Below, in pieces: positions 21,750 through 32,707 of a stretch of DNA of 64,000 nucleotides (position 1 is its first letter; every line of letters starts with the position of its first letter). The notes beneath the pieces were generated by a model. The model did not search any database, was not told the origin of the DNA, and saw only the letters and a program-made list of their open reading frames with translations. The stretch is from Anoplolepis gracilipes (taxonomy: Eukaryota > Arthropoda > Insecta > Hymenoptera > Formicidae). The translations under genes were made by a program, and so were the position numbers. The stretch spans positions 8,141,001 to 8,205,000 of the forward strand of contig NC_132984.1 of assembly GCF_047496725.1 (NCBI RefSeq). Direction: 5' to 3'.

Positions 21750-23180
21750 TCACTGTCGCTATTGTGTATACTTATACTGTGCTTCGGACTCTTTCATGTT
21801 AGCTATCTCGCTTGCTCCTTATACGTTTTCGCTCTCTGTTTGTTCGGCGACTGTCCTACACAAACAGATAACAGCTCCATCTATTTTGAAATCGGTTAAC
21901 TAAAAATTGCTCTGTATTATCTCGCGTCTCGATTTCATACATCATATATGTATGAAAACAGTTTCTAAAAAGTTAGACTAAAAAACTTTTTTACTAGGCT
22001 TTTAAAATCATTTTCAAAAATTTACTTATATTCTATTACGTTATTCCAAGCATGGGGCACATCTTTCGTTTGAATAAACTAAAGAACTTTTATATTAAAT
22101 AAATATTAATTCAATGAGTCGATAACAAAAGTGAAATTTTATACATAAATTATAGCGTCCAGAACTCGTTATTAAAAGTAGTTTAACTGTGTAAAAAGAT
22201 TTATCAATCTGTGCAGCCAAAAAAAAGATTTTTAGTCGAACTGATTTTGTTGGTAAAGCGACGGGCAGTCGTCACTTAGATTTTAATTAATAGTAACCGT
22301 TACGGGCAGTCATCAAACAGATCTAACATTAATTATAACTGCAACAGACAGATGTTAATAATTAATCCGGATAGATGCGTACCGGGAAGAAGTAGAACGC
22401 GTACCGGGTTACCGAATACTAAGGTATAATCACGAAACATCGCTATTTACTCCTGACGAAAACGAGCAAAAGTGAATGAATCTAGGGAGATACGACAAAA
22501 TAATTTACTATTGTTTGTACTAAATCTAGCGTTTAATACGAATAAAAACGAATACACATTTTATAATAAAAGAAAGCAATAAATTATAAGAAAACCGCGG
22601 GAAAAAGGATGTCCACTCTTCGCGCCTTCCGCAAATCTTAGCGATCATATTCTTGAATTCTGAATGGGATCTCTGGCGGAGGCATAGCATTAAGATTAAA
22701 TTTGCAGAGTATTATACTCATCTATAAATAATAAAAAATGATTTAAATGTAAATGAGGTTCCAATTATTAAACAAAAGATTGTATACTGTGCAAACTTTC
22801 TGCTGAATATCAGAAATTTATTAATTAATATTAACCCTTACTCCATACTGATAGATCATGTTTGGCTGTGATTTTTCTAACAACGTCAATTTCTTGAAAA
22901 CAAATAATCATAAAATAATATATTTAAGTAAATTATTTTTCAAATTTATTATTTTAGTCTTTATTTAGAATGTTCAAAGAAGGTATATACATTTTTTCAG
23001 ATTTTTTAAAACACTTTTACATATTAATAAACTTATCGAAAATACGCTGACCCACCTGTACAGTTAGAAGATGTCAAAAATAACAATACGAAGTAAGAGT
23101 TAAAATTAATATGAAAAAAATATGATTATTAATATGAAAAATTATATATGAGTAATTGCCAACCATTTTAACTGTTATTA
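21750..23180. other. Unassigned intergenic stretch
   Basis: Mixed-composition sequence without long ORFs. Notable local repeats are GACGGGCAGTCGTCA / TACGGGCAGTCATCA (22260, 22302) and GCGTACCGGG twice (22376, 22399). No gene or TE family was recognised. Confidence 0.35.
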
Positions 23181-23189
23181 CATCAAATT

Positions 23190-24085
23190 CTTCAAATCGC
23201 TGCTGCTTGATAAAACAATCTGGAAATTTCTTAGAATTTATTCTAAAACATCTTACAATTTCTGAGCTACTCGTAGCACTGTAAACAAGAAATAATAGTA
23301 TATGTACGATGGGAATATAATAGTATGTATGATGGGAATAAAAGTACCGAAAGATTTAAATAATATTAAATCTGACATTGCACTTACTAACTTGGTTTCC
23401 AAAATAGGCAGATATGTTTATCGGGATATCCGATTATTATATCGCAACGTAGACCAAGTCTTCTGGCAACGTTATGATATATATATTATTATTTCTTGAT
23501 CATATTTATGTTCTAAGACCTAATGTCAGAAATTACAATGTAGGAATTAATTAAAGGAAAAGCACTTTGTGAGGTCGCCTTTTAAATTTTTTCCATTTTA
23601 GCACCAGGTTATATCGCCTCAGACAGTCAACGAGTCGCATATTGTAATATATTTTCGTTTGCTGTTCGCAAACAGCTTTCCTAAATTACCATTAACATTA
23701 ATTATTAACTATGCAATATGTACGTTAGTCCATAAAGTTAATTGTACTTTATTTTTTATATTTCCACTGTGAAAATTGAGTGAGAAAGTTTTTAAGCTCA
23801 TCTATATAGAATGAAACTTCTATTTTATCTTCCAATGTCGAAAGTAATAACATCACATCTTTTTCTAACTCATTTGTGAAATAGGAATATGTTGAATTAT
23901 CGGTTGATATATTGTTAGAATAATATTTTTTAATATTTGTAGTATTCCGTAATTGTCTTGTACAATTAATGTCTATTTCTATAAAGTTTAAACATTTTTT
24001 GTTTTTCTGCTCATTTTCTTCAGACGCTTTCTGTTCATTTTCCTTAAGCATCTTGTTATAGTATTTTCTCGCTGTAGGCCATCTG
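23190..24085 (-). pseudogene. FBXO21-like pseudogene B (exons 2-5 equivalents)
   Basis: Compared with the intact gene at 58523-61674: an exon 2 equivalent at about 23750-24085 (after TTTCAG; ...KNKKCLNFIEIDINC and SFYIDELKNFLTQFS). Exon 3 is cut after about 40 codons (23570-23690). Exon 4 (23420-23523) contains a TA-run frameshift before the VARRLG equivalent, and exon 5 is at about 23190-23280. The F-box exon and the C-terminal YccV-like exons are not contiguous. Introns and splice sites match the intact gene, so this is a DNA-level duplicate, not a retrocopy. Confidence 0.8.
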
Positions 24086-24380
24086 AAATTGAAATAAATA
24101 ATATCATCGTAAATTTTAAATGAACACTAAACTATTGCATTAATAATAAGTTTTCAAAGAATTATATTGTTCAAATTGTGTAATATACAGAGTTAATCAA
24201 AATATCGACTTTCTTCTTTTATTTTAATACAAAATAATGTGTACGATATATAATTTTCAATTTAAATTATTGTAATTAAAATTTACAATAACAATATACA
24301 ATTATGAACAATAGACAGCATTACAGCTACATTCTATAAATATAACAAATTAACTTTTATTCCATGTATTATTAAAACAT

Positions 24381-24646
24381 CAATTTATTGCACTATTAGA
24401 GGACTTATTGACACAATGTTCACCTTATCAAACCCGCAGTTCCATTCAAAAAACATATTATCCATTATCAACATTTTACTAATAAACGGATATCCATTAA
24501 AACTCATATTTGATTCCATAAATGGTCGCTTAAAATATTTGTTTCAGAAGGAATATAGTAATCTTAATAATAATGATCTTAAAGAAAAAAAATTCTGCGC
24601 TGAAGATGGCCTGAAAAATCAGGCCGAAACGTTCGCTTTATATTAA
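24381..24646 (+). pseudogene. PLE fragment, second family (RT tail joined to 3' region)
   Basis: RGLIDTMFTLSNPQFHSKN and LINGYPLKLIFDSINGRLKY align with the conserved RT tail of the PLE pair at 7-10 kb (LVDKVIFLSNPRYHRKN, YPLKLIFD), but with many substitutions, indicating another family. About 35 bp downstream the sequence passes into a hammerhead motif (24597-24636) and ends in an (ATTT)n tail near 24785. The GIY-YIG domain is missing, so the copy has an internal deletion. Confidence 0.75.
24597..24636 (+). ncRNA. Hammerhead-ribozyme-like motif (second PLE family)
   Basis: GCG, core CTGAAGA, T, a perfect 6-bp stem II GGCCTG/CAGGCC with an AAAAAT loop, GAAAC, GTT, CGC. All invariant core bases are present, and GCG/CGC closes stem I. 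Predicted cleavage is after GTT. Stem III is a two-pair minimal helix. It has the best stem II of the six motifs in the window. Confidence 0.75.
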
Positions 24647-24929
24647 TCAATTACTGTAATTTAATCACTTTACCGTTTAATATTTGTTTTTAACAATTTT
24701 CTGTTGCGTCCGTTATTTATTATACTAAAGTTTATATATTGTAATTCATTTGACGTAACAATAAATTATTTATTTATTTATTTAATTCAAATTCACACTT
24801 TTATATTCAGCTCATTTTACGCCTTAGTACTATATCATTATTTATTTAAATAAGTAAATAGTATCAAGGCTCTTTGTGTAAATAAGATTAAATTAAAAAG
24901 CAATACAGGCAGTAGAGAGCAAATTGTAC

Positions 24930-26045
24930 CTTCTCCTACGTAATACATTTCATTATTTTCGGTAAGAATTGTGTAATTTGTTTGTTTTTTTGTACTACTA
25001 CAAATCTTCAACGGAATATTAGGTGTATGTAGTCTGACTGGATTTTAACCGAATATCTGTCTTCATATCGGTGCCATCCAATTATTATGCCAGCAGAACA
25101 GTTTGTAGATTGATCACCATGTGTTACAATCATTCCAACAGCAAATTTTACTTCTTTTGGTCTTGTATTTGGCATTTCAAATTCTCTTATCTCTAGAAGT
25201 AACTGAAAAGTGTAAGATGAAGCTTTAATTGATATTTCTTGTTAAGTAATTCTTAAATAAATGTTTGTAGGAAGTTAAAATACAGCTAGTCAAATTATAT
25301 TATAGATAGTTATAATTCTTATGTAATTGTATGCTCTATCAGAGAGAAACCTTAGAAATTGTTTCTTATTATAATTAGTATGTAGCACGTACAGTATAGC
25401 TTGGGTGTATCAATCTACTCCAATCTTTTAAATTCAAGTTCCTATTAAAAGCACACGAGTATACATCGTTCTCAGCTAGTGACTTATGTATTGTATTTTA
25501 AACAAAATACTTCGGTTCATAAGTTGATATTTGGGAAAAACTTTTTCAAGTGTCGGTGATTTTGCAACCTCCATACGTTGCTGGAGATGGTGAAACAATT
25601 CTATATAGTAATCTCTTTCCATTAGATTGCAAACACTTTTTCTGAAAAATTTACATAGTAACTGTGCAATACGTATGTTAGTCTGTAAAGTTAATAGTAC
25701 TTTAATTTATATAATTTTACCGTGAAAATTGAGAAACCATGTTTTTAATCTCATCAATATAGAAAGAAAGTTTTATATTTTCATACTTGCTACATTATCT
25801 TTTCATCAAACTGAAATACGTAAATGGGCCGTATTAAATTACTGATTGACAAATCGTTAGAATAATCTATTCGAATTTTTTGTGGAACAAATATGGAATT
25901 CCGTAATTCTCTCATACATTTAATGCCTGCTTTTATAAAGTTTATAGTTTTTTATTTTTCTATTCATTTTTTTCAGATTCATTTTGTTCATTTTCCTTAA
26001 ACTACCCGTTATACTGTGTTCTCGCTATAGGCCATCTGAAATTGA
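24930..26045 (-). pseudogene. FBXO21-like pseudogene B2 (exons 2, 3, 6, 7 equivalents)
   Basis: Minus-strand segments: an exon 2 equivalent at about 25725-26043 with several stops. A short exon 3 piece (about 25500-25645) starts KSVCNLMERDYYIELFHHL. An exon 6 piece (about 25385-25450) reads LNLKDWSRL. The exon 7 equivalent (about 24935-25205) is a YccV-like domain: GMIVTHGDQSTNCSAGIIIG, WHRYEDRYSVKI and then ENNEMYYVGE. Exons 4 and 5 are missing. It lies beside pseudogene B, separated by the PLE fragment at 24381, so the two may be halves of separate duplicates. Confidence 0.78.
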
Positions 26046-26095
26046 AATAATAATATTATCGCTGTAGGCCATCTGAAATTGAAATAATAATATTA
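26023..26095. repeat. 36-bp tandem duplication at an exon boundary
   Basis: TCGCTATAGGCCATCTGAAA and following bases are repeated immediately as TCGCTGTAGGCCATCTGAAA. This duplicates the acceptor site and first codons of the exon 2 equivalent in pseudogene B2. Confidence 0.85.
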
Positions 26096-26377
26096 TCGTA
26101 AATTTATAGAAATCTAAACTATTGCATTAATAATAAGTTTTCAAAAAATAAAATTATAATAAATTAAATTGCGCAATATACAGAATTGGTTAAAATATCG
26201 ACTTTCTTGTTTTAATACAAAATAAAGTATGCAGTATATAATTTTTAACTTAAATTATAATTTACACATTAACAATGTACAATAACATAAACAATGGACA
26301 GTATTTACATTATTAGCCATATTATGTAAATATAACAAATTACTTAACTTTTTTTTATTCTGTGTATTTATAAAACA

Positions 26378-27130
26378 TCATAGTCCAGTAAAATGGCTCG
26401 ATATTTCACGATTTGGAGGAAATAATTGAACAAATGCTGCAATTTCGTGGAGAGGTGTGTTTTGGGATGCTTTTTGACATATCAAAAATCCTCATGCGTG
26501 GAAGCTACGGAAAACTCACAGTGGTGACAAAAAGGTCCAAAGAACCGGTTTTTCGTAAATAACTCGAAAAGTATCAAGTTTACGAGCAAAAATATGAATA
26601 TCAAAATTGTAGCTAATAAAATTCCGCACAATTTGGCTTCATAGAACTCCGTACGACCAATAGAAGCCGAGATAGAATTTTTTTAAATATGGGTCATTTT
26701 GCGACGCGACGAAAACGCGCCCGCGTGTCGTGCATTTTTTGTTAATATCTCGAAAATGGCCATTCGGATCGCAAGAACGTTTAGATGAAAGTTGTAGAGT
26801 ACTAAATTGCGAATAAATTGCATTGTTTTTCATTCCTGTGCAATCGATATTTGCGGAGATACGAATATTTAAAAATTTTTTGAGTGAGCTGTTAGTGGCT
26901 AAAACTACAATTTTCGTGTGAAAAAGTCGATTATAATTCAAAAAGTACTGATCGTACGCATATAGCATGTATTATAAAAGTAATAGGGAATAAAATTTTG
27001 AAACTTTTCATGTATATTTGAATTCATTTTGGTAATGAGTGTATGAGATAAAGGCAAAAAAGTTGCAAAATTTGAATTTTGAAAGGTATTTTGCAAAATA
27101 GCTCACTTCCGGTTGGCTGTAAGCTATATA
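26378..27130 (+). repeat. Long dispersed repeat, copy 1 (direct partner at 30931)
   Basis: Starts GTCCAGTAAAATGGCTCGAT and is about 90% identical to 30931-31493 over about 560 bp. The second copy begins exactly at the end of the YqaJ-like ORF there (CCCAGTAAAATTGCTCGAT, containing the TAA stop). This copy therefore looks like the 3' noncoding part of the same element without its coding part. Contains CATTTTGCGACGCGACGAAA and TTAATATCTCGAAAATGGCC. No ORF is credible. Confidence 0.75.
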
Positions 27131-27280
27131 ACATGTACATTAATTAAAGACAATTAAATTATCTTTAAAATAAGCTGTGGCAGACTCTTCTACGATAAAT
27201 CGTTTATGAGTTAAAGGTGTTTAAAGATAAAGGGCAATATACATTTTTATTAAAAATTACAGTTATAGTGCAAAAACGTA

Positions 27281-27772
27281 TGCGTAACAATTGTTTAAAA
27301 ATTAGTTTCAACCTATTTTTATTAGTTCAAATACATATAAAAATACATACAAATAAAAATGATAAATAATAAATGATAAATGATAAATTTTTTCTGCACT
27401 TTTTCCGACTGTAAAAATGACCCAAAATTTTGTTTTTGTAAATCTACAATTACAAGTATTTTCAATTGTTAATTCTGCAGCAGTACTTAATAAAAATGTT
27501 ACATATAGAATTGAATTTTGTAGGAAATTTTGTTACCTTTAATTTAGGTCCTGTGTCAATTTTCTTCGTAAAATTGACAGAAATGAAGATTTAGACAAGA
27601 AAAGGAATGAAAATGCAATTTTGACATTATTTATCCGAAAAACAGCACTTTTCTAATGCCTGTTTCTTTAGTAAAACACATCTCGTGATGGACTTACCCA
27701 GCTGGATCATTTTCATATGTATGTGAACTAATAAAAATAGGTTGAAACTAATTTTTAAACAATTGTTACGCA
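27281..27772. mobile_element. 492-bp mariner-type MITE
   Basis: Terminal inverted repeats of about 55 bp start TGCGTAACAATTGTTTAAAA and continue through TTAGTTTCAACCTATTTTTA. TA flanks both ends (27279-27280 and 27773-27774), as in Tc1/mariner insertions. The interior is noncoding. It lies directly beyond the dispersed repeat copy 1. Confidence 0.85.
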
Positions 27773-27774
27773 TA

Positions 27775-28490
27775 ATGTACAGGGTTCTTCCGCGACATAC
27801 AGATCAGTAGGTCGGGTTGTCTCTCTGACAATCGGCAGGGACATGCTTTACCGACCTCGCAGAAAAAAATCAATATGTACATATGACATGCCGTTTTCAC
27901 ATGACATGACATCTTAAGGGGATACCGTACCGTACTACCTTACCGATCAAAACGATTGTTTAGTTTTTAAAAGAAATTATTAAATTGGTTGCACAGAATG
28001 AAAAATGCTTCTCCATGATTAAAGTACATATAATAACGAACCGGGTTATGTTCAATTTTCAGTTAAAAACAAGGAAAAAAAAATTACAGTTTTAAATTAT
28101 CGACTGTTAGCGTCAAGTCATACATATATTTGTTTAATATAAAAGTTTTGCAATTTGCACGTACAAAATAAGATAGATTCCCGCTTGGAAATGCATGAAA
28201 GAATATATGTAAACTTTTAGAAATGATTTTGAGGTATAGTAAAAATAATTTCGTTTTAAAACACTTTCGTGCATATTATCATATGAAAATCGAGGATAAA
28301 TGGATAAAAAAGAGCAGTAGATTAGTGCACCAGCAGATTGACTGGTGTCGCGATAGTCAGAGCTCTAATCTTTTTCTGTGACAAGGAAGGACAATAGTAC
28401 TATCTTTGTCTGTTTCATGCGTAGAGTAATATACATGCACGCCGGTGATACCGAACCGGCTCACGACCCGTAAAATAATATTATAAATTA
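27775..28490. other. Unassigned stretch between MITE and palindrome
   Basis: No ORF of note. It contains GTACAGGGTTCTTCCGCGAC at the left and a short GC-richer part near 28310-28480 (GGTGATACCGAACCGGCTC). I could not assign it to a family. Confidence 0.3.
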
Positions 28491-28494
28491 CCCG

Positions 28495-28514
28495 TTAAAT
28501 AATATTATATATTA

Positions 28515-28558
<44 letters not shown>

Positions 28559-29408
28559 GTATATATTATTTATATATAACTTATGAATCAAAATTCATAT
28601 TTGATAAAAAATATAAATTTATTGGAAAATAAGATCGCTCTTTGAGTAATGAAATCTTTCATTCAAAAACGATGTGCCATAACATATTTGGATAACAATA
28701 TAATATAATAAATAACATATGATATAACAACATTAAAACATTTCCTTTTATATAAATGAAAATATTAACCTTTTCATCCAGCCTTCCTTGAAGAAAACTC
28801 TACGTTAACAGAGAGACAAATATTTCCAATCGTGCTGTTGACCTATAAATAACTAACACTACACAAATAACTTCACTACACTAAACGATATTAGAGCGTG
28901 CATCAGTAATGCCAAATCAGATGCATGGCTCACTCTCCGTATGACACACACACAAGCGCGAGCCGTTTACATGTGAGCTTGGCACGTGCGCGGTGCCACA
29001 TATACACGACTCGCGCTTGTGTGTGCGTCATACGGAGAGTGAGCCATGCATCTGATTTGGCATTACTGATGCACGCTCTAATATCGTTTAGTGTAGTGAA
29101 GTTATTTGTGTAGTGTTAGTTATTTATAGGTCAACAGCACGATTGGAAATATTTGTCTCTCTGTTAACGTAGAGTTTTCTTCAAGGAAGGCTGGATGAAA
29201 AGGTTAATATTTTCATTTATATAAAAGGAAATGTTTTAATGTTGTTATATCATATGTTATTTATTATATTGTTATCCAAATATGTTATGGCACATCGTTT
29301 TTGAATGAAAGATTTCATTACTCAAAGAGCGATCTTATTTTCCAATAAATTTATATTTTTTATCAAATATGAATTTTGATTCATAAGTTATATATAAATA
29401 ATATATAC

Positions 29409-29448
<40 letters not shown>

Positions 29449-29468
29449 TAATATATAATATTATTTAA
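28495..29468. repeat. Near-perfect 974-bp palindrome
   Basis: The left arm 28495-28963 and right arm 29011-29468 are reverse complements across their length. Noted differences are one substitution (ATGACACAC vs ATGACGCAC near the centre) and a 5-bp indel in a TA-rich part. The spacer is about 47 bp (CCGTTTACATGTGAGCTTGG onward). The inner arm parts carry CGCGAG/CTCGCG and CACTCTCCGTATGAC, and the outer parts are TA microsatellites. No ORF longer than about 60 codons and no target duplication were found. A transcript of either strand would fold into a ~460-bp hairpin. Confidence 0.95.
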
Positions 29469-29841
29469 ATAATATAATATATATAGAGAAAGTTACAATG
29501 TGCCATTTGACACTTTCACTTTTATAAAGCACATACTTTATTCTCTAATAATCAAATTATCAAAATAATAAAATAATGTTATAATGTTCTTGAAATTGTC
29601 CATTGATCTAAAAATCCAAATATTTCTATTAACACAAGACGGATTTTTAACGTCATTAATCACACTTTTTGAGTGATGACTTGTATCATTTGAAAACGAT
29701 AATATTTCGTAATTTGACTTCCATAAAGTCCATTAAAACATTAGTATTATGAAAATTGTTTTACATTTTTTTCCAAATTATATCTTTAAAACAATTCCTA
29801 AATAAAACATATAAGTAGTATATATAAAGTCTATTATTAAA

Positions 29842-30090
29842 ATGTGGTTTGCATGTGCGCACTGGTTAAAAAATTATCCCAGAGGCGATTTAGTCGTAAT
29901 TTAGTTGCAATATTTTATGCCAGATGCGGTTTGCAAGGCACACTGGTTAAAAAATTATCCCAGAGGCGATTTATTCGTGAGCTGGTTGCATTTTATGCCA
30001 GATGCGGTTTGCATGTGCGCACTGGTTAAAAAATTATCCCAGAAGCGATTTATTCGTGAGCTGGTTGCATTTTATGCCAAATGCGGTGAC
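29842..30090 (+). repeat. ~80-bp minisatellite, three units
   Basis: Three direct units share GGTTAAAAAATTATCCCAGA, GCGATTTATTCGTGAGCTGG and TTTTATGCCAGATGCGGTTT. The unit length is about 75-85 bp with small indels, so no single frame stays in phase. It lies directly upstream of the YqaJ-like remnant and may be a local amplification of its 5' coding region. Confidence 0.85.
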
Positions 30091-30104
30091 ATTTGCATGT
30101 GACA

Positions 30105-30939
30105 TTTCACGCTGCAATTGTAAAGAACATTTTGTTCCCTCCCTCTATCGATACCGCGGCTATGAAATATAGTTGCGAGAGGAAAAAAATGGCAAAAAAA
30201 TTGGACAAAAAAAAAAGAAAAAGGAGATTAAAACTTGCGGATTATTCATTGATTTTAAAAATCCATGCTTGGGTGCTTCTCCTGATGGGCTCATAGATAA
30301 AGATGGCCTGGTAGAAATAAAATGTCCTCTATCAGCTGAATATTTAACAGCGGAAGAGGCTATAAAGACGCTGCCTCAATTAAAAAGCGTTTTTGATAAG
30401 AAAAATCTAGATAAGATGAATCCAAAACACCGATTTTTCTATCAAGTTCAAAACCAGTTAAGTGTAACGCAGTGAGAATATTGTATTTTCACTGTGTGAA
30501 CGCCAAGGAGCTTAAAAATAGTAAGTGTTAATAGGGACAATGTATTTTGGAATACTCAAATGCTGTCCTTTTTAACACGTTTCTATTATGATTGCATGCT
30601 GCCCGAAATCTTGGATAATCGACATAATAGACATATGCCTATTAGAAATCCTAAATATATAATAGAAGCTCAAGAAGCAGCCCAAAATTTACTGGTCAAA
30701 AAAATCGTCGACAATATAATATAGACGAAAATATTATCGAAGAAAGTCAATGTTGCGAATCCAATATTTTACCAATGGAAGCAACTAATACTACTGTTAC
30801 TGTTCTGACAAATGCGGAACAAGATGACGATTGCATCATTGTTAGTTATTCACAAAATAAAGAAGAACCAACTGAAGATGATATAGCGAGACATAAAGAA
30901 TTTCTCGATAAACAGATTATTCCTTTTATAGCCCAGTAA
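30105..30939 (+). pseudogene. YqaJ-like (PD-(D/E)xK) nuclease remnant from a transposon
   Basis: AAMKYSCERKKMAKKL is followed, after a frame change in an A-rich run near 30215, by CGLFIDFKNPCLGASPDGLI and GLVEIKCP. The Asp of SPDG and the ExK of VEIKCP are the catalytic signature of YqaJ/lambda-exonuclease-type nucleases. Further pieces are KMNPKHRFFYQVQNQLSVTQ followed by a stop at 30474, then MLSFLTRFYYDCMLPEIL. An acidic C-terminus ends EEPTEDDIARHKEFLDKQII before a TAA at 30937-30939. Proteins of this type are common as TE-borne nucleases in arthropod genomes; the exact superfamily is not clear. It is disabled by frameshifts and a stop. Confidence 0.75.
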
Positions 30940-31493
30940 AATTGCTCGATATTTCACGATTTGGAAAAAATAATTGAACAAATGCTGCAATTTTGTGGAG
31001 AGGTCTGTTTTAGAGTGCTTTTTGACATATCAAAAGTCCCCATGCGTGGAAGTTACGGAAAACTCACAGTGGTGATAAAAAGGTCTAAAAAACCGGTTTT
31101 TTGTAAATAATTCGAAAAGTATCAAGTTTACGAGCAAAAACATATCAAAATTGTAGCTAATAAAATTCCGCACAATTTGGTTTTTTATAGAACTCCGTAC
31201 GACCAATAGAAGCCGAGATAGAATTTTTTAAAATTTGGGTCATTTTGCGACGCGACGAAAACGCGCTCGCGCGTCGTGCATTTTTCGTTAATATTTCAAA
31301 AATGGCCATTTGGATCGCAAAATTGTTTAAATAAAAATTATAGAGCATTAAATTGCAAATAAATTGCGTTTTTTTTTATAACTGTGCGATCGATATTTGC
31401 GGAGATACGAATATTTAAAAATTTTTTAAGTGCGCTGTTAGTGGCTAAAACTACAATTTTCGTGTGAAAAAGTCGATTATAACTCAAAAAGTA
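30931..31493 (+). repeat. Long dispersed repeat, copy 2
   Basis: Direct copy of 26378-26965, starting within the last codons of the YqaJ-like ORF. It is interrupted at 31493 by a 5'-truncated PLE fragment right after GATTATAACTCAAAAAGTA, where copy 1 continues. This gives an empty-site comparison for that PLE insertion. Confidence 0.75.
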
Positions 31494-31840
31494 AAATTTT
31501 TATTATTGTATGTAATCATAGCGCTGAAGAAGACTCAAAATTGAGCTCGAAACGTACGCATTTTAAGTAATTAATTCAATTCTTTATAATATCTCCGATT
31601 TTGTAAATTTGCGGGTTGCGATTTTTCAAAAAATTTTTTGTAAGTGATTTATTACTTGAACATGTTACGATATATGTAAGATTAGTGGATAAATAATCCA
31701 TTATACTCAAATTTTGTTATTTATTTTATCACAGATTGAGTGTATTTACCTTAGTCAGGACACATTTTTGCTCTCTATCGCTGTTTACATTTTATACTTT
31801 AGTTTATATTTAATAGAGCACTGAATTTATTTATTTATTA
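31494..31840 (+). mobile_element. 5'-truncated PLE 3' end
   Basis: Begins TATTATTGTATGTAATCATA and matches the 3' region of the right PLE copy (10415-10740) through the hammerhead motif, ATTTTGTAAATTTGCGG, TGCTCTCTATCGC and the tail GAGCACTGAATTTATTTATT. It has only about 330 bp and no coding sequence. Confidence 0.88.
31521..31559 (+). ncRNA. Hammerhead-ribozyme-like motif in a solo PLE tail
   Basis: Sequence is identical in core and stems to the motif at 10436-10474: GCG, CTGAAGA, CTCAA/TTGAG hairpin, GAAAC, GTA, CGC. All core bases are intact although the PLE fragment carries no genes. Confidence 0.72.
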
Positions 31841-32292
31841 ACTACTTCAATTATAAATATCATAATAGTATATATAACGGGTAGCAATTTGTGTACATAA
31901 AAGCAACATGTTATCAAGATGTATTTACTGCGATACACGTGTCAATAAGATGAAAATAAAAACTAAAATTGAGTACAGCTCAGTTAAATAAAAATAAAAC
32001 TGATTGCATATTAAGTTAAATAAAATCATAAAGTTAAATAAAAGATGTTGCATTATAAGGTCCAAAAGATATTATTTATGAAAAGTAAAAAAACGTAACT
32101 CTTGAAACAAATAAATGTAAGAAAAGTGTTTTATATAAATATATTATATAGATACATAATTATGTAAATTATTATACATAACTATGAATATTTTAAAATT
32201 AAAATATGAAAAATTGTAACATATTATTCTAATTTAATGTTTCATGATGTTTTACACTATAAAATAAATATTTCTATTCATAAAATCAAAAT
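31841..32292. other. AT-rich stretch, nothing recognised
   Basis: No ORF, repeat family or splice pattern was identified between the PLE tail and the tandem repeat that follows. Confidence 0.4.
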
Positions 32293-32450
32293 ATTTGAAA
32301 AAGAAAAGGAGTTTAATAATTTAAAAAGAAAATAAAAACTACTATATATGTATATATATATATATATGTATGTGTATACTAAATTTGAAAAATTTAATAT
32401 TTGAAAAAGAAAAGGAGTTTAATAATTTAAAAAGAAAATAAAAACTACTA

Positions 32451-32497
<47 letters not shown>

Positions 32498-32520
32498 ATA
32501 CTAAATTTGAAAAATTTAAT
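32293..32520. repeat. ~110-bp tandem duplication with TA microsatellite
   Basis: ATTTGAAAAAGAAAAGGAGT through CTAAATTTGAAAAATTTAAT occurs twice back to back (32293-32400, 32401-32520). The copies differ mainly in the length of the internal TA run. Confidence 0.9.
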
Positions 32521-32546
32521 ATCAAAACTTATAAATGAAAAAGTAC

Positions 32547-32707
32547 CTCTGATAAAGTTTCTCTTTCCAAACTTGGTCGTGCAGTTTAATCTGCCGTAAT
32601 ATTTTACACGTGGATTTAAAATTTATGATATCTTCCAAGTTAATATTCTCACATGAAAGAATCTTCTCAAGCACTTGGATGGGTAAGTCTGTTATTGTAG
32701 CCATCAT
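32547..32707 (-). CDS. Isolated F-box first exon, FBXO21-like
   Basis: Starts MMATITDLPIQVLEKIL, then NLEDIINFKSTCKILRQI and VWKEKLYQR, and ends AG before a GTACTT donor. The length, the phase-2 end and the F-box core are as in exon 1 of the intact FBXO21-like gene at 61517-61674, but many residues differ. Its VWKE resembles vertebrate FBXO21 more than the paralogue's KFMEKK does. It is open with no lesion. The downstream exons would lie at lower coordinates; the nearest candidates are the pseudogene exons at 24930-26045, about 6.5 kb away across TE insertions. An orphan exon is equally possible. Confidence 0.6.

Noticed and set aside
24416..24646. Small independent host gene
   Set aside because: Its sequence aligns with the conserved RT tail of the PLEs at 7-10 kb and runs into a ribozyme and an (ATTT)n tail, so it is a PLE remnant.
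28925..29113. Small ORF across the palindrome centre
   Set aside because: It spans both arms of the inverted repeat; its content mirrors itself and has no protein-like feature.
29842..30090. CRISPR-like array of three repeats
   Set aside because: The units are contiguous minisatellite copies without unique spacers.
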